From Darksidea phi (lineage: Eukaryota > Ascomycota > Dothideomycetes > Pleosporales > Lentitheciaceae), in NCBI GenBank assembly GCA_030770425.1, contig JASJFT010000053.1:62001-126000 (forward strand): a stretch of DNA of 64,000 nt, given 5' to 3'. Below the pieces are notes generated by a model. The model had not been told where the DNA came from, ran no database searches, and saw nothing but the letters and a program-made list of their open reading frames with translations. Below are positions 20,371 through 30,523 of this stretch, in pieces. Both the position numbers and the translations under genes were made by a program. Position 1 is the first letter of the stretch. Every line of letters starts with the position of its first letter.

Positions 20371-21458
20371 GAAGACGCAAGCTGTTAGATCATAAAGTGA
20401 AGAAGATAAAAAGACCGGGCAAGTCTCATCTAATATACACTTTTGCTATCTTACCAATGCAACCTGAAGACGGACTCGGCATGGCCCTGGGTTGCTGCAT
20501 TGAAAGAGGCGTAGCAAGACGGAACTGAGAATTCGAGTTCGATAGCCAAGAATTCCACCCTATGTTTCAAACATCACCGAAGCCGAAAGACGCCTAAAAT
20601 TAAGTTATTGCGGATGAAGTAAGAGTACTCTATTTTAGGTTAAAGCGTAGTAAGCTTTAGCCAACGTGAATATACTATCGACTGACAGAAGTGACGGACC
20701 CCACGTACAAGGGTGTGCAATTGGTTCTTTCCATATCTCTGTTACAGCATCTCCACGCATCTGTTAGAGCGCGTTTTTCATGCGCAATGTAGCGTGCTAT
20801 CATCGCTATAGAGCTTAATTCGTCGCAAAAAAGAGCCTGGCTTGCTGAAGATAAAGAATGACATCTTATCCTTCCAGCGTTGAAAGTTAGTTTCGACACA
20901 GGAGTGCTACTCGACCGCTACAGCCGTTCTTCTTGAAATTTGGGACGTTGCATCTAGAACCTCTGTGTGCTAAGGAAGAGTCTGACAAGGCGACTGGACT
21001 CGGTATGCTATTAGCTGGAGCTGGTCTGTGAGGGAATGCGGCTGAACAGGAAGCTATGAGAACAGTCACCTCTAACCAGGCGTAGGCCGTGCGAAGCCGC
21101 AAATTACCGTAAGACGCCCGGAGACGCACCTCGGATGTTGACACAGCGGTTGCGCATTACTTGACATTTACTTCTTTGAGCGTTGGTTGAGTATCTTGTC
21201 AGCCGGAGCTAGCTGAAAGTACTCGAGTCGGTTAGCGCCCCTCAATGTTCAGCTGTCACATTGTAGTCATCAACCGCCCCGTGGCTCAACGTCCACTGTA
21301 AGCTCGTTCTTGGCACTTTTCATGACATCCGCTATTTGGTCAGTTTTACGCAAGGTATCAAATACGCACTTGCACCGCCCCCGAAGTCCTCTACTCTAAC
21401 TGCGCACCCACTCCACGCTCCGCACCATACTACAAACCACTATTCCTGCTCTGCGAAA
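20371..21458. other. Intergenic region
   Basis: Over 1 kb with no recognisable gene. Small open frames on the minus strand around 20675-21144 show no domain. It would contain the promoters of the peptidase gene and the ankyrin relic. Confidence 0.4.
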
Positions 21459-22388
21459 ATGATCTCAAGAACTGGAAGATACACCCTTCAGAAGGTTCTC
21501 GAGACAAATTCGGTACTTAGCCTTCGAAACGCGCTCTCTAAGTACCGCGAGTCCGAGGGCGAAACTTACCCAGACTTTGTCTAGCTTGTTTTGAACCGCG
21601 CACTAAGTCGCAACCTCGTCGAGTTTGTCGAATATCTCCTCGATCACGGGATCGCACATGTGCAACTGTCGAAGCTATTACCCATCGATCTCTGGAGTAC
21701 CGCAAGCATACCTATCCTGGAGCTTCTCCGCTATAGGTGGAATATCAACCAGCTACTCCCCAACGATCTCAATTCTAAAAGCCAAAGGCTTGTTCACAGT
21801 CCTTATGTCCTGCAAGACTACGAGCTTGTGGTTTGGATGGTTGAACATGGCGCTATAATCGGCGACGGCGACCCGGAAGCCAAGACAAGCTGTCTGCCGC
21901 CACTACTGGAGGTTTGCGGTACTCATGGAACTGTCCGCTCGTTCGAATACCTCCGAAGCAAAGGAGCGGAAATAGGGAAGAAGACTCTGCATCTTACCGC
22001 CCGCGCCGCTGCAGAACTGGGCGCAGACCCATCTATCGAGACGGATACGACACCAGCTAGTACAATAGACCAGAAACGGAGAGACGAAGTGTCTTCTATG
22101 CTGCGATATTTGGTTGATGAATTAGGGTTGGACCTGAATGCTATCGAGGCCGATGGTTATTGTGCTGGTACGCCTATCAGCTTCGCGGCTCCTCAGGGGA
22201 GCGGTGCGGATGTAGTGAAATAGCTGTTGGAGAAAGGCGCGAATCCTAGGCTCGGGGTCAGCGAGGGCTCACGGTGTTTGGACGCAGAATACTGGGCGGT
22301 CTCATCAGGGAACGAAGAGGGCGCGAGGTTGATCAAGGCATGGAGGGCAGATAGAGACGAAAGCAAGCACTCGTCAGATGACGACTAG
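21459..22388 (+). pseudogene. Ankyrin-repeat-type protein gene with two nonsense codons
   Basis: From ATG 21459 (MISRTGRYTLQKVLETN) one reading frame continues to the stop at 22386-22388, about 309 codons, broken by two TAG codons at about 21582 and 22221. The contexts DFV-stop-LVLNRAL and VVK-stop-LLEKGANPRLG both fit an original Gln (CAG to TAG). Ankyrin-like helices are visible: NLVEFVEYLLDHGI, ELVVWMVEHGA, VRSFEYLRSKGAEIG, LLEKGANP. No catalytic domain is seen. The changes match RIP-type C-to-T mutation, but the remaining frame is unusually well preserved, so inactivation would be recent or the gene only lightly mutated. Confidence 0.68.
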
Positions 22389-23726
22389 CGTGCTCTAATA
22401 GGATGCACTACATACCAGCTGACTACCCCTGCTGTTTTGGAACCCTTTGGGCGCCAAGCAACTTTGGGTATCAGCTAGCGTCCTGGAAGAACAATGTATG
22501 ATAAACTGTAAGACTTTTGATCTCGACATATAACCACTGAGATGGCCACTCAAGAGTTTGAAGTGGTTTGAGCAGCATACTACTGTAAGCAAGAATGGCC
22601 GCAACTCATTCGTAGAGCGGCTAATCCATGAGACGAGAAGTACGTGTACCTTCCCCTCAATGGCAATGAGCCACGTGAGGAACCACCACGAGCCTCTGCA
22701 CCACGACAGAGGCACTATAAGAGGCACCGCACCCGTGCGCCTCCGGTGCCTCTACCCTATTTCTGCGGCACGACATTCGTTCCCGACGCCAAACACGGCC
22801 AACATGGAGAACAATCAGATGGCGCCGCTTCCTCGACGAGCGCGTCCGCAGCGACTGGGCTTTCCCCAACACGCCTGGCCACTGGTTAGGTATAAGACTG
22901 CGAGGGGCGCTCGATTTATACAGGGCCGCCACCCCGGTCGATGCCTCTAATCGGAGCGATTACTAATTCTAGCTAGTACAAGATTATGATATTGTATAAT
23001 CGTAACATAATCTGACGGAAGGTAGTAGCAGGGCTATGGCTGTCAGACCTGTAGCTGTACGAGATCTAGCAAGTAGGCCGACTAAAGCTCCGCAGCCTTG
23101 GAATTAAATTTGGCTACTCTCCGCCACTCCGTCAACCAGCTCATCTCTTGTAGATTCGCCACCTTACAAGGGTGTGGCAGGTGCGGGTCGGCCGTCCTCC
23201 CTACTAGCGGAGGCAAATCTCGAAGACCACAAGACGACGATTTGTACCTGTACTTTAACTACGCCACCAAAGGCGAAATGTTATAACTAGCTAGAAAATC
23301 TGGGTACAATAGTAGAGTTGCAGTGGGAACTAGCGACAGAACACATCAAGTGCACTGCGGGAACAGTACTTGTTGTTTTTCGCGAAATATAGCACGAGCG
23401 AACACGCCCAGTCAACCACGGACTCAACGAAGAGACCGAGAACTACGAGCTGAGGAGAACGACAACAGATGAAATTGAAAAATTTTGTCGAACATTACCG
23501 GTGGAGCTGTAGAGCACGAGCAGAACGCACAAATGATTAGATACTGTACAGTTTGGCGTCTGGGAAGACGCCGATATGGAACGTCACTCGCGGGATTTCT
23601 CGACAGGAGCGAATCTCGAATACGCTTCGCAAGGACATGTCAACAAATCCCAAATTCGATAAACTTGATACAATTAGGCACGTAGGTACTGAAAAGAGGA
23701 CCAAGTTCCTGAAATGCTGTTCTCTG
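22389..23726. other. Intergenic region
   Basis: About 1.3 kb. Open frames exist at 22558-22950 and elsewhere, but their translations are low in hydrophobic core and match no family known to me, so none is called. Confidence 0.4.
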
Positions 23727-26700
23727 CTAGTTGTCCTGTGCAAGCATAGCCTTGGCGGCGATTACTTCCTGTACGTGGAAACACATAGACTCCGCCTTCA
23801 TCAAGTCAAAAGCACCAAACCCGTCATTATCCTTTAGCCTGAAATCAGCCCCCTTCACAAGCAACACCGCAGCAAGATCAGGCAGATCGCGCGCCACGAC
23901 GAAGTGCAGGGCAGTACGGCCACCACTGTCCCTAGCATTGACCTGCGCTCCTTGCTCGAGAAGGAACAAAGCTTTCTCATACGCAACTTGATCAGGCACA
24001 GAAGTCGCAGCTACGAGAATCAATGGTGTAGGCCCCTCAGCATCGTGATACTCGAGAACTTTGGGACTCTCATCCCCAAGTCGAGCCCAGACCATCTCCA
24101 TCATCTCAAGAGAGCCATGCCGTGACACTTTGTGAAGCAACGTCGTCTGTCCCTCACAGTATGGCCACGACTCCACCGGACGCTGTTCAATGAGAAGCTC
24201 AAGAGCCCTAACAGCCACATCTGTGTCATCTGTGACCAAAGCATCCAACACAGCATTCGCATCCTCGACGCCGATCTCCCCCGAACAGTCCCGAAGAAGC
24301 ACTTCAACGCAATGAAGCCAGCCCTCCGCACGCGCCGTGACAGCTGCTCGGATAGGCGTCTCTCCATTCTTGTCCTTGGAGTGGAAGATTGATTTCGGCG
24401 TGAGTTCAATCAATAACTCCAGGTTTCTATTCCGTCCATGTCTCGCTGCGATGTGCCAGGTTGTGCGACCGATGTTGTTGCGGTGATCATGGTCCTTCAT
24501 GGCGGTGACTAGGCTTCGGATCGTCTCTTCATTGTTGATGTGGAGGCCTTTGACTGCCAGCATAAGCGGTGTCAGACCGTGGTTTTGCGGCATGTTTGGA
24601 TCAGCACCAAGTCGCAGCAGTTGCTTTACTGCATGGCCATTTCCTCTTATTGCTGCGAGGTGGAGGGCAGAGTCTCCACTTTTGATGGTCTGTTTCCGCA
24701 AAAAGGCCTTGCCGCCTGGTGCGCCAACGAGCATTTTGATCGCTTCGATTGACGGGTTGGGCGCGACTGCTATCTCGTGAAGCGCAGTCCTGCCATCATT
24801 GTCGCCTATGAGAAGCAGCTCTTCCCCGTCTGGTCTAGCCAAGATCTCGTCAATGACCATGCGTGCGATGTCTATGTCCCCACATGTCACGGCTTCACTG
24901 AGTGGTCTCCGACCGTGCACTGTACTGAGCACAAGAGTATCGTTGGAATTGATGTACAGGATTCGTTCGACAATCTCAGTAGACTGGGAATTTATGGCAA
25001 CGTGTAAACAGTAATTAGATGGTGGAGAGCCCTTGACAGTTGGATCCGCATTATAATCGAAAAGCAAGCTCTCTGCGATGCGCGTATGACCAAGAAGGCA
25101 AGCTAGGTATAGAGGCGTCATACCGGTTGCGGTCTTGGCGTGGATGTCGTCGGGGTTCTTTCGTAGCCACCAGTCTAAGGTCTGGGGGAGATTAAGGTAA
25201 GCGAGTAGATGTACAGCCGGTAGTGTTGGACTTTTGGAGACTTGCATCACCTGCCAAGTATCCTGGCCTGCCCAGTTCCAGAGCCGAGGAGGGAGATTTT
25301 CATGAAGAGCGCTCGCAATTGCATCGCAGAAGAGTTTGCGATTCAGTAAAGTGTACAACGTGACAGGAGCCGAAGTGTTGAAGAACAGGCTTTCCCCTGC
25401 TTCTCTCATGTGAAAGGCCCAATATCGCGCAGCGTAAAAATACAGTGGACATTCTTGTCTGCGAAGATCATGTTCTTCCTTGCTTCTGCACCGTAATTGA
25501 AATGACATGCGGTCTAGGAAAGTCAAACAGATCTCGGCAATTTCGTAGTGCGCGGTGTCGAACATGCCGGAGCGCGTGCAGTAGCTCTTAATCGCCTCGT
25601 CGACATGAACAATGCGGTTTCGTTCGTCAACTCTTAGTAACCTGCAGCTGCACTCGGCAATGTACTCTATTGAGAAGAATTGGATCTTAAATGCAAGCTG
25701 TCGAGCACTTTCACGCGTGGCTGGATGCACAAAAAGCACAACGGCGTTCTGGATCTCGGGAATCGTAAGTGGTCTGCCCGCGAATGCAGCGAGCATCAGA
25801 GTTTTCAATCCGACCTTGCGGTTGTACTGATCACTTTGCTGCTCGACCCTTTCCACGTCTAGTCGTATCACTTCGGACAGGTTTCCAGTCAATTTGGTCA
25901 TCTTGTGTCGCAGGTTCTCCAGTTTTCGTTCTTGAAGCAAAAGATTGATCGAGGTTTCGGCATAGTAAAAGTTACCCTGCGCCGTCGACATGATGGTCTT
26001 CAGAACGTGCTCAAAGTCAGATTGATTGTGCAGAAAGCTCGGGAGCGCTGACGCGCCAATAGTCTCCGTGGTCTCTGCGTGGTCCCGGATCCGCTCAAGC
26101 CTGTTGTGAACATAGGCAGTAATGATTTTGGTATCAGCGGGGATCGTTATAGTTATTGCCTTTCGATACTCTGCATCGTTGCGCATGGATTGGTCGTCTC
26201 TAGAGGTGACAAAGAGCTTCACGCTGGGCGACTTCAACTGATGCAGTCTGGCAACCAGATCCTCGTAGCCCGACTCTTCTTTATCCAAGGCATCTACAAA
26301 AATGAAGGTTCGCTGGAACTCGCTAGCAAGATCGTTCAGGATGCTCGACCAGCTTACAAAACTAGATGCTGTATTGGCCTTCTTCAAGTCGTCTATTTGC
26401 TCAGAACGCACGACAGCTCGGTCGATAGCAGCCACCTGGAGCTGCTGAAGGAGTTGACGGATGAGGCACTGAAAGACCAAGTCCGGCCTCTGCTCGCCTT
26501 TGGTTTCGTAGTCGCCGTAGAACACTGCCACTGCAGTCTGTGGAAGCGAATATTGCGAGCTCAGGTCGTTATGACCAGTATTGACAAGGGTTGGTCTCAT
26601 GTTTGGGGTTATGAAAGATGGGCCCTGAAGACTCATCTTTGTCGCAAGGTAGGAAACAAGTGTCGTTTTACCAACGCCAACACTTCCCAGGCCCCAAAGC

Positions 26701-27599
26701 CATCTGTGTTGTGGTGACGTGTTCCTGATCCACTCTTGGTATGCTTCAATCTCTTCCACCCAGACTGGGGAAAGTACACTGGATTTCGCGTTATCCTCAA
26801 CCTGCTTAGCAGCAACGTCAAATGGACCTCTTGGCAGACTGTCCACGACTCTTTGCACTTGGCTGGTCTTGTTGAAATCCACTAGTTTGAACACGTTCGT
26901 GGATGTTTTCTCCGTGGTCACATAGATTTGAGCCACGGTATACATTTCTTCCTCTGTGAAGTACCTCTTTAGTCGTTCAAGCGAGCTTTGCAGGATCTCG
27001 TCCTTTCCTTTTCCAAGGAATGCCTTGTCCGCCCAGATCTTTCCCCGGCCCCGAGTCATGACTTTTTCGCATTCTGCGAAAACTTCCAGGATGAATTTGA
27101 GGATGGCTGTGAGCTTCAAGACGAAATCGTTTCGCATCTCGATTTCCGACAATTTTTTGAGCCGATCGACATATGTCTTGCATTCCTGGAGAAGTTCGGT
27201 GACAAAATCATAGGCCTTGGAAACGTTGTCACATGCGTCGATAAGGTACATGCCAGCGCCAAAGATTGTGGCTGCGGGGGCAAAGGGAGTCATTCCCAGG
27301 GCGCCCGCAGCGAGGGAGCTTGCAGCTTGTAAAGGCAGCACACAGGACTTGAGGATGTCGCGCGTTCTCTGATAGCCTGAGTCGCCTTTACGAGTTTTGG
27401 CAAAGCCATCTTCCGTTGCTCGCATGGTTCGAGATAGGTCATTGACATTGTGGATCGATTTTAATGATTGGAGATCGTGGCCAGTTTCAGCTCTGTATTC
27501 TTTGAGGGCACTCTCCCAAATGGACCGAAATTGTTCGTTGGATGCGGCATCGTTCCGCACCTTTTCTTCATGCGTCGTACCACGCGCCGCCTGGTTCAT
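23727..27599 (-). CDS. NLR-type protein: Goodbye-like N-terminus, NACHT, ankyrin repeats
   Basis: One uninterrupted exon from ATG 27599 encodes 1290 aa. Residues about 24-180 resemble the fungal STAND N-terminal Goodbye domain (FRSIWESALKEYRAETGHDL, then long helices ending AECEKVM). A NACHT follows, with Walker A GLGSVGVGKTT at 303-313 and Walker B TFIFVDALDK at 431-440, plus the LFVTSRDD sensor motif. After a winged-helix-like region, ankyrin repeats occupy about 830-1280 (TPLYLACLLGHTRIAESLL, SALHLAAIRGNGHAVKQLL, TALHFVVARDLPDLAAVLL). The repeats are divergent, unlike the neighbour at 28.1 kb. Family knowledge: nucleotide-driven oligomerisation after ligand sensing by the repeats, giving a defence or incompatibility response. 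It is divergent from the F-box/ankyrin gene downstream of its promoter side (about 540 bp apart). Confidence 0.9.
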   Translation of the reverse strand: MNQAARGTTHEEKVRNDAASNEQFRSIWESALKEYRAETGHDLQSLKSIHNVNDLSRTMRATEDGFAKTRKGDSGYQRTRDILKSCVLPLQAASSLAAGALGMTPFAPAATIFGAGMYLIDACDNVSKAYDFVTELLQECKTYVDRLKKLSEIEMRNDFVLKLTAILKFILEVFAECEKVMTRGRGKIWADKAFLGKGKDEILQSSLERLKRYFTEEEMYTVAQIYVTTEKTSTNVFKLVDFNKTSQVQRVVDSLPRGPFDVAAKQVEDNAKSSVLSPVWVEEIEAYQEWIRNTSPQHRWLWGLGSVGVGKTTLVSYLATKMSLQGPSFITPNMRPTLVNTGHNDLSSQYSLPQTAVAVFYGDYETKGEQRPDLVFQCLIRQLLQQLQVAAIDRAVVRSEQIDDLKKANTASSFVSWSSILNDLASEFQRTFIFVDALDKEESGYEDLVARLHQLKSPSVKLFVTSRDDQSMRNDAEYRKAITITIPADTKIITAYVHNRLERIRDHAETTETIGASALPSFLHNQSDFEHVLKTIMSTAQGNFYYAETSINLLLQERKLENLRHKMTKLTGNLSEVIRLDVERVEQQSDQYNRKVGLKTLMLAAFAGRPLTIPEIQNAVVLFVHPATRESARQLAFKIQFFSIEYIAECSCRLLRVDERNRIVHVDEAIKSYCTRSGMFDTAHYEIAEICLTFLDRMSFQLRCRSKEEHDLRRQECPLYFYAARYWAFHMREAGESLFFNTSAPVTLYTLLNRKLFCDAIASALHENLPPRLWNWAGQDTWQVMQVSKSPTLPAVHLLAYLNLPQTLDWWLRKNPDDIHAKTATGMTPLYLACLLGHTRIAESLLFDYNADPTVKGSPPSNYCLHVAINSQSTEIVERILYINSNDTLVLSTVHGRRPLSEAVTCGDIDIARMVIDEILARPDGEELLLIGDNDGRTALHEIAVAPNPSIEAIKMLVGAPGGKAFLRKQTIKSGDSALHLAAIRGNGHAVKQLLRLGADPNMPQNHGLTPLMLAVKGLHINNEETIRSLVTAMKDHDHRNNIGRTTWHIAARHGRNRNLELLIELTPKSIFHSKDKNGETPIRAAVTARAEGWLHCVEVLLRDCSGEIGVEDANAVLDALVTDDTDVAVRALELLIEQRPVESWPYCEGQTTLLHKVSRHGSLEMMEMVWARLGDESPKVLEYHDAEGPTPLILVAATSVPDQVAYEKALFLLEQGAQVNARDSGGRTALHFVVARDLPDLAAVLLVKGADFRLKDNDGFGAFDLMKAESMCFHVQEVIAAKAMLAQDN

Positions 27600-28137
27600 T
27601 GGCGTTATGTGGTCCAGAGAGACCCGCCGAAAGAATTGAACGAGAAGATGAGAGATAACGTATCTTCGTGACGCTGAAAAGTGTAAAGAAAGAGTCGTCA
27701 GTTGTGAAACAAATTTATTTGCTAATTTTGGGGCTCTCTGGTTGGAAGGCGGGAAGCGGCGTCAATCGCGACAAGTTGGGGGACGCGTTGGAGGCTGCGA
27801 CGAAGCGTTGTTCTAGGGATATGGTATACGGCTACGGCCTTATATACGCCTGAAATCTGGCTAGTTCGAATCGCGTTGATCGATAGATCCAGTCTACCTA
27901 AGTTTTAGGCCTGCTGAGCGTTCTGTGTGGGCGGCATCGCGAGCGTTGTGGGAAGACGCGTCTCTTTTTGGTGGGGCTGGCCGAGGACTGGTTTTGGCCG
28001 AGGAGTGGTGAAACACGTTAGTAATCGCGCTTACTTATCTACGTAATATTTAAGCCTTTGTAACTCAGCCGCTCTAAGTTCTACTTTTATCCTCAACTCG
28101 CTTCTCTAAAGTCTCCATAACGCCTACTAGCTTAGCA
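27600..28137. other. Shared upstream region of two divergent ankyrin genes
   Basis: Contains the promoters of the NLR gene (minus strand) and the F-box/ankyrin gene (plus strand). No other feature recognised. Confidence 0.5.
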
Positions 28138-29787
28138 ATGCCGCTTCTTCATCTAGCGAATGAATTACTTTATCGCATATCGGAAAACCTAGAATCAGAG
28201 AGAGATATCAACGCCTTTGCACAAGCTAACCGCCGCCTTTACTGTCTGCTAAATACCTATCTCTACCGTTACAACATACGACAGTCCGGAAGCTCGGCGT
28301 TATTGTGGGCTGCCCGACATGGCCAAGAGGTAACGGCTCAAAAATTGCTAAGAGAAAGAGCCGATGACCAAGCCACAAGTAACTACAGGATACCGCTCTG
28401 CAACGCGGCACACAAGGGGCATAAAGGGATAGTAAAGCTGCTGCTCGACAAGGGCGCCGACATCAACGCGCGGGGTAGAAAATATGGCAATGCACTCCAG
28501 GCGGCTTCACTTGGAGGCCACGAGCAGATTGTGAAGCTGCTGCTGGACAAGGGCGCCGACGTCAACGCGAACGAGCAGGGTAGATGTTACGTTAACGCAC
28601 TCCAGGCAGCGTCAGAAAGAGGCCACGAGCAGATTGTGAAGCTGCTGCTGGACAAGAGCGCCGACGTCAACGCGAACGAGCAGGGTGAATGGTACGTTTA
28701 CGCACTCCAGGCAGCGTCAGAAAAAGGCCACGAGCAGATTGTGAAGCTGCTGCTAGACAAGGGCGCCGACATCAACGCGCAGGGTGGAGACTATGGCAAT
28801 GCACTCCAGGCGGCTTCAGTTGGAGGCCACAAGCAGATTGTGGAGCTACTGCTGGGCAAGGGTGCCGACGTCAACGCGAACGAGCAGGGTGGAGAGTACG
28901 GCAACGCACTCCAGGTAGCGTCAGAAAAAGGCCACGAGCAGATCGTGAAGCTGCTGCTAGACAAGGGCGCCGACATCAACGCGCAGGGTGGAGAGTATGG
29001 TAATGCACTTCAGGCGGCTTCGGTTGGAGGTCACGAGCAGATTGTGAAGCTGCTACTAGACATGGACGCCGACGTCAACGCACAGGGTGGAGATTTCGGC
29101 AACGCACTCCAGGCAGCTTCAGTTTTAGGCTACGAGCAGATTGTGAAGCTGCTACTAGACAAGGGCGCCGACGTCAACGCGCAGGGTGGAATGTACGGCA
29201 ATGCACTCCAGGCGGCTTCAGTTGGAGGTCACGAGCAGATTGTAAAGCTGCTGCTGGACAAGGGCGCCGACGTCAACGCGAAGGGTGGAGCGTACGGTAA
29301 TGCACTCCAGGCGGCTTCACTTAGAGGCCACGAGCAGATTGTAAAACTACTACTGGATATGGACGCCGACGTTAATGCACAGGGTGGAAAGTTCGGCAAC
29401 GCACTCCAGGCGGCTTCAGTTGGAGGCTACGAGCAGATTGTGAAGCTGCTGCTAGACAAGGGCGCCGACGTCAACGCGAACGAGCAGGGTATATGGTACG
29501 GCAATGCACTCCAGGCGGCTTCAGTTGGAGGCCACAAGCAGATTGTGAAGCTATTGCTGGACAAGGGCGCTGACGTCAACGCGCAGGGTGGAGAGTATGG
29601 CAATGCACTTCAGGCGGCTTCAGTTAAAGGTCGCGAGCAGATTGTGAAGCTGCTGCTAGACAAGGGCGCCGACGTCAACGCGCAGAGTAGAGGAAGGTAC
29701 GGTAATGCACTCCAGGCGGCTTCAGTTACTGGCCACAAGCAGATTGTAAAGCTGCTACTGGACAAGGATGCACACCGGTCTATGTAG
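28138..29787 (+). CDS. F-box protein with 13 nearly identical ankyrin repeats
   Basis: Single exon, 549 aa. Residues 1-50 (PLLHLANELLYRISENL, INAFAQANRRLYCLLN) form an F-box, which would recruit the protein to an SCF ubiquitin ligase via Skp1. Two ordinary ankyrin repeats follow. Then come thirteen repeats of 33-35 aa built on GNALQAASVGGHEQIVKLL and DKGADVNAQGG.Y, identical at most positions also in DNA. A 35-aa form carries NANEQG instead of NAQG. Variation is concentrated at residues 9-12 of the repeat (VGGH, ERGH, EKGH, LRGH, VLGY, VKGR, VTGH) and before the final aromatic residue. Such homogeneity indicates very recent amplification or gene conversion. The protein ends abruptly after the 13th repeat (HRSM). 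Target unknown. Confidence 0.88.
   Translation: MPLLHLANELLYRISENLESERDINAFAQANRRLYCLLNTYLYRYNIRQSGSSALLWAARHGQEVTAQKLLRERADDQATSNYRIPLCNAAHKGHKGIVKLLLDKGADINARGRKYGNALQAASLGGHEQIVKLLLDKGADVNANEQGRCYVNALQAASERGHEQIVKLLLDKSADVNANEQGEWYVYALQAASEKGHEQIVKLLLDKGADINAQGGDYGNALQAASVGGHKQIVELLLGKGADVNANEQGGEYGNALQVASEKGHEQIVKLLLDKGADINAQGGEYGNALQAASVGGHEQIVKLLLDMDADVNAQGGDFGNALQAASVLGYEQIVKLLLDKGADVNAQGGMYGNALQAASVGGHEQIVKLLLDKGADVNAKGGAYGNALQAASLRGHEQIVKLLLDMDADVNAQGGKFGNALQAASVGGYEQIVKLLLDKGADVNANEQGIWYGNALQAASVGGHKQIVKLLLDKGADVNAQGGEYGNALQAASVKGREQIVKLLLDKGADVNAQSRGRYGNALQAASVTGHKQIVKLLLDKDAHRSM
28486..29784 (+). repeat. Internal coding tandem repeat (99/105-bp ankyrin units)
   Basis: Thirteen units of 99 or 105 bp. 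Higher-order structure is visible: repeats 3-4 resemble repeats 5-6 (EKGHEQ with DINAQGG), and repeats 6-7 resemble 9-10 (both carry MDADVNAQGG.F followed by a GYEQ unit), so blocks of more than one unit were duplicated. Confidence 0.85.
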
Positions 29788-30523
29788 GATAGATAGTACA
29801 TCTAGAACTCGCTCATCGATATGACTAACCCAGGACATATAAAAGTGATCTAAATGCTAGAACGAAGATGCTATATTTTTGATAACGAAGTACTTTAAGC
29901 TACAGAGGCTGGCCTTAATCCTAGCGAATAGTCATTACTTAAATCTCTAATTAAGTGGTGATACAAAGTCTTGGAGATAGACTTGAATACTACTTCGCTA
30001 TACAGAATATAACCTAGTAAATACTAACGAGGATGAATTCAAGCGTATTTATATGTAATATGTAATAGTAATAAAAGTATTCTATAGTAAAAATTTACTA
30101 CTATAAGTAAAAAGTAAATACTAAGTAGTATCTTAAGGTTATAATAGTAAGTAAATATTACTTAAAATATTAAATATATATAATAAATTTAATTAAATCT
30201 TTTTAAAATATACCTTTATTATCTTAATCACTCTTAGTAAGATATAGCTATAGAAGAAGAAGAAAAAGTAATTCTTTATTTATATAATACTAAATCTATT
30301 ACTAAAGAAGTTCTAATTACTTTATATAAGTATTCTTATATATCTTTTAATAAAAGTATATCTATATCTTTCGTCGTAAGTCTATCTTTTAATTTAAATA
30401 TAAGATCTAGTCCTAGATAAAAAGACCTAAATTAATCCTTTATAAAGAACTCTAATTTCTATTATATAATAATACCTATTTTCTATATTCTATCTACGCT
30501 ACCTTTAATGCTTACTATTGATC
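29788..30523. other. AT-rich RIP-like block
   Basis: Strongly AT-rich from about 29900, stop codons in all frames, no motif left. Probably a RIP-mutated repeat. Confidence 0.6.

Noticed and set aside
22558..22950. 130-codon plus-strand open frame
   Set aside because: Arg/Pro/Ala-rich translation with shadow frames on the other strand; no family recognised.
27855..27895. tRNA-like B box (AGTTCGAATC)
   Set aside because: No matching A box or acceptor stem can be folded around it.
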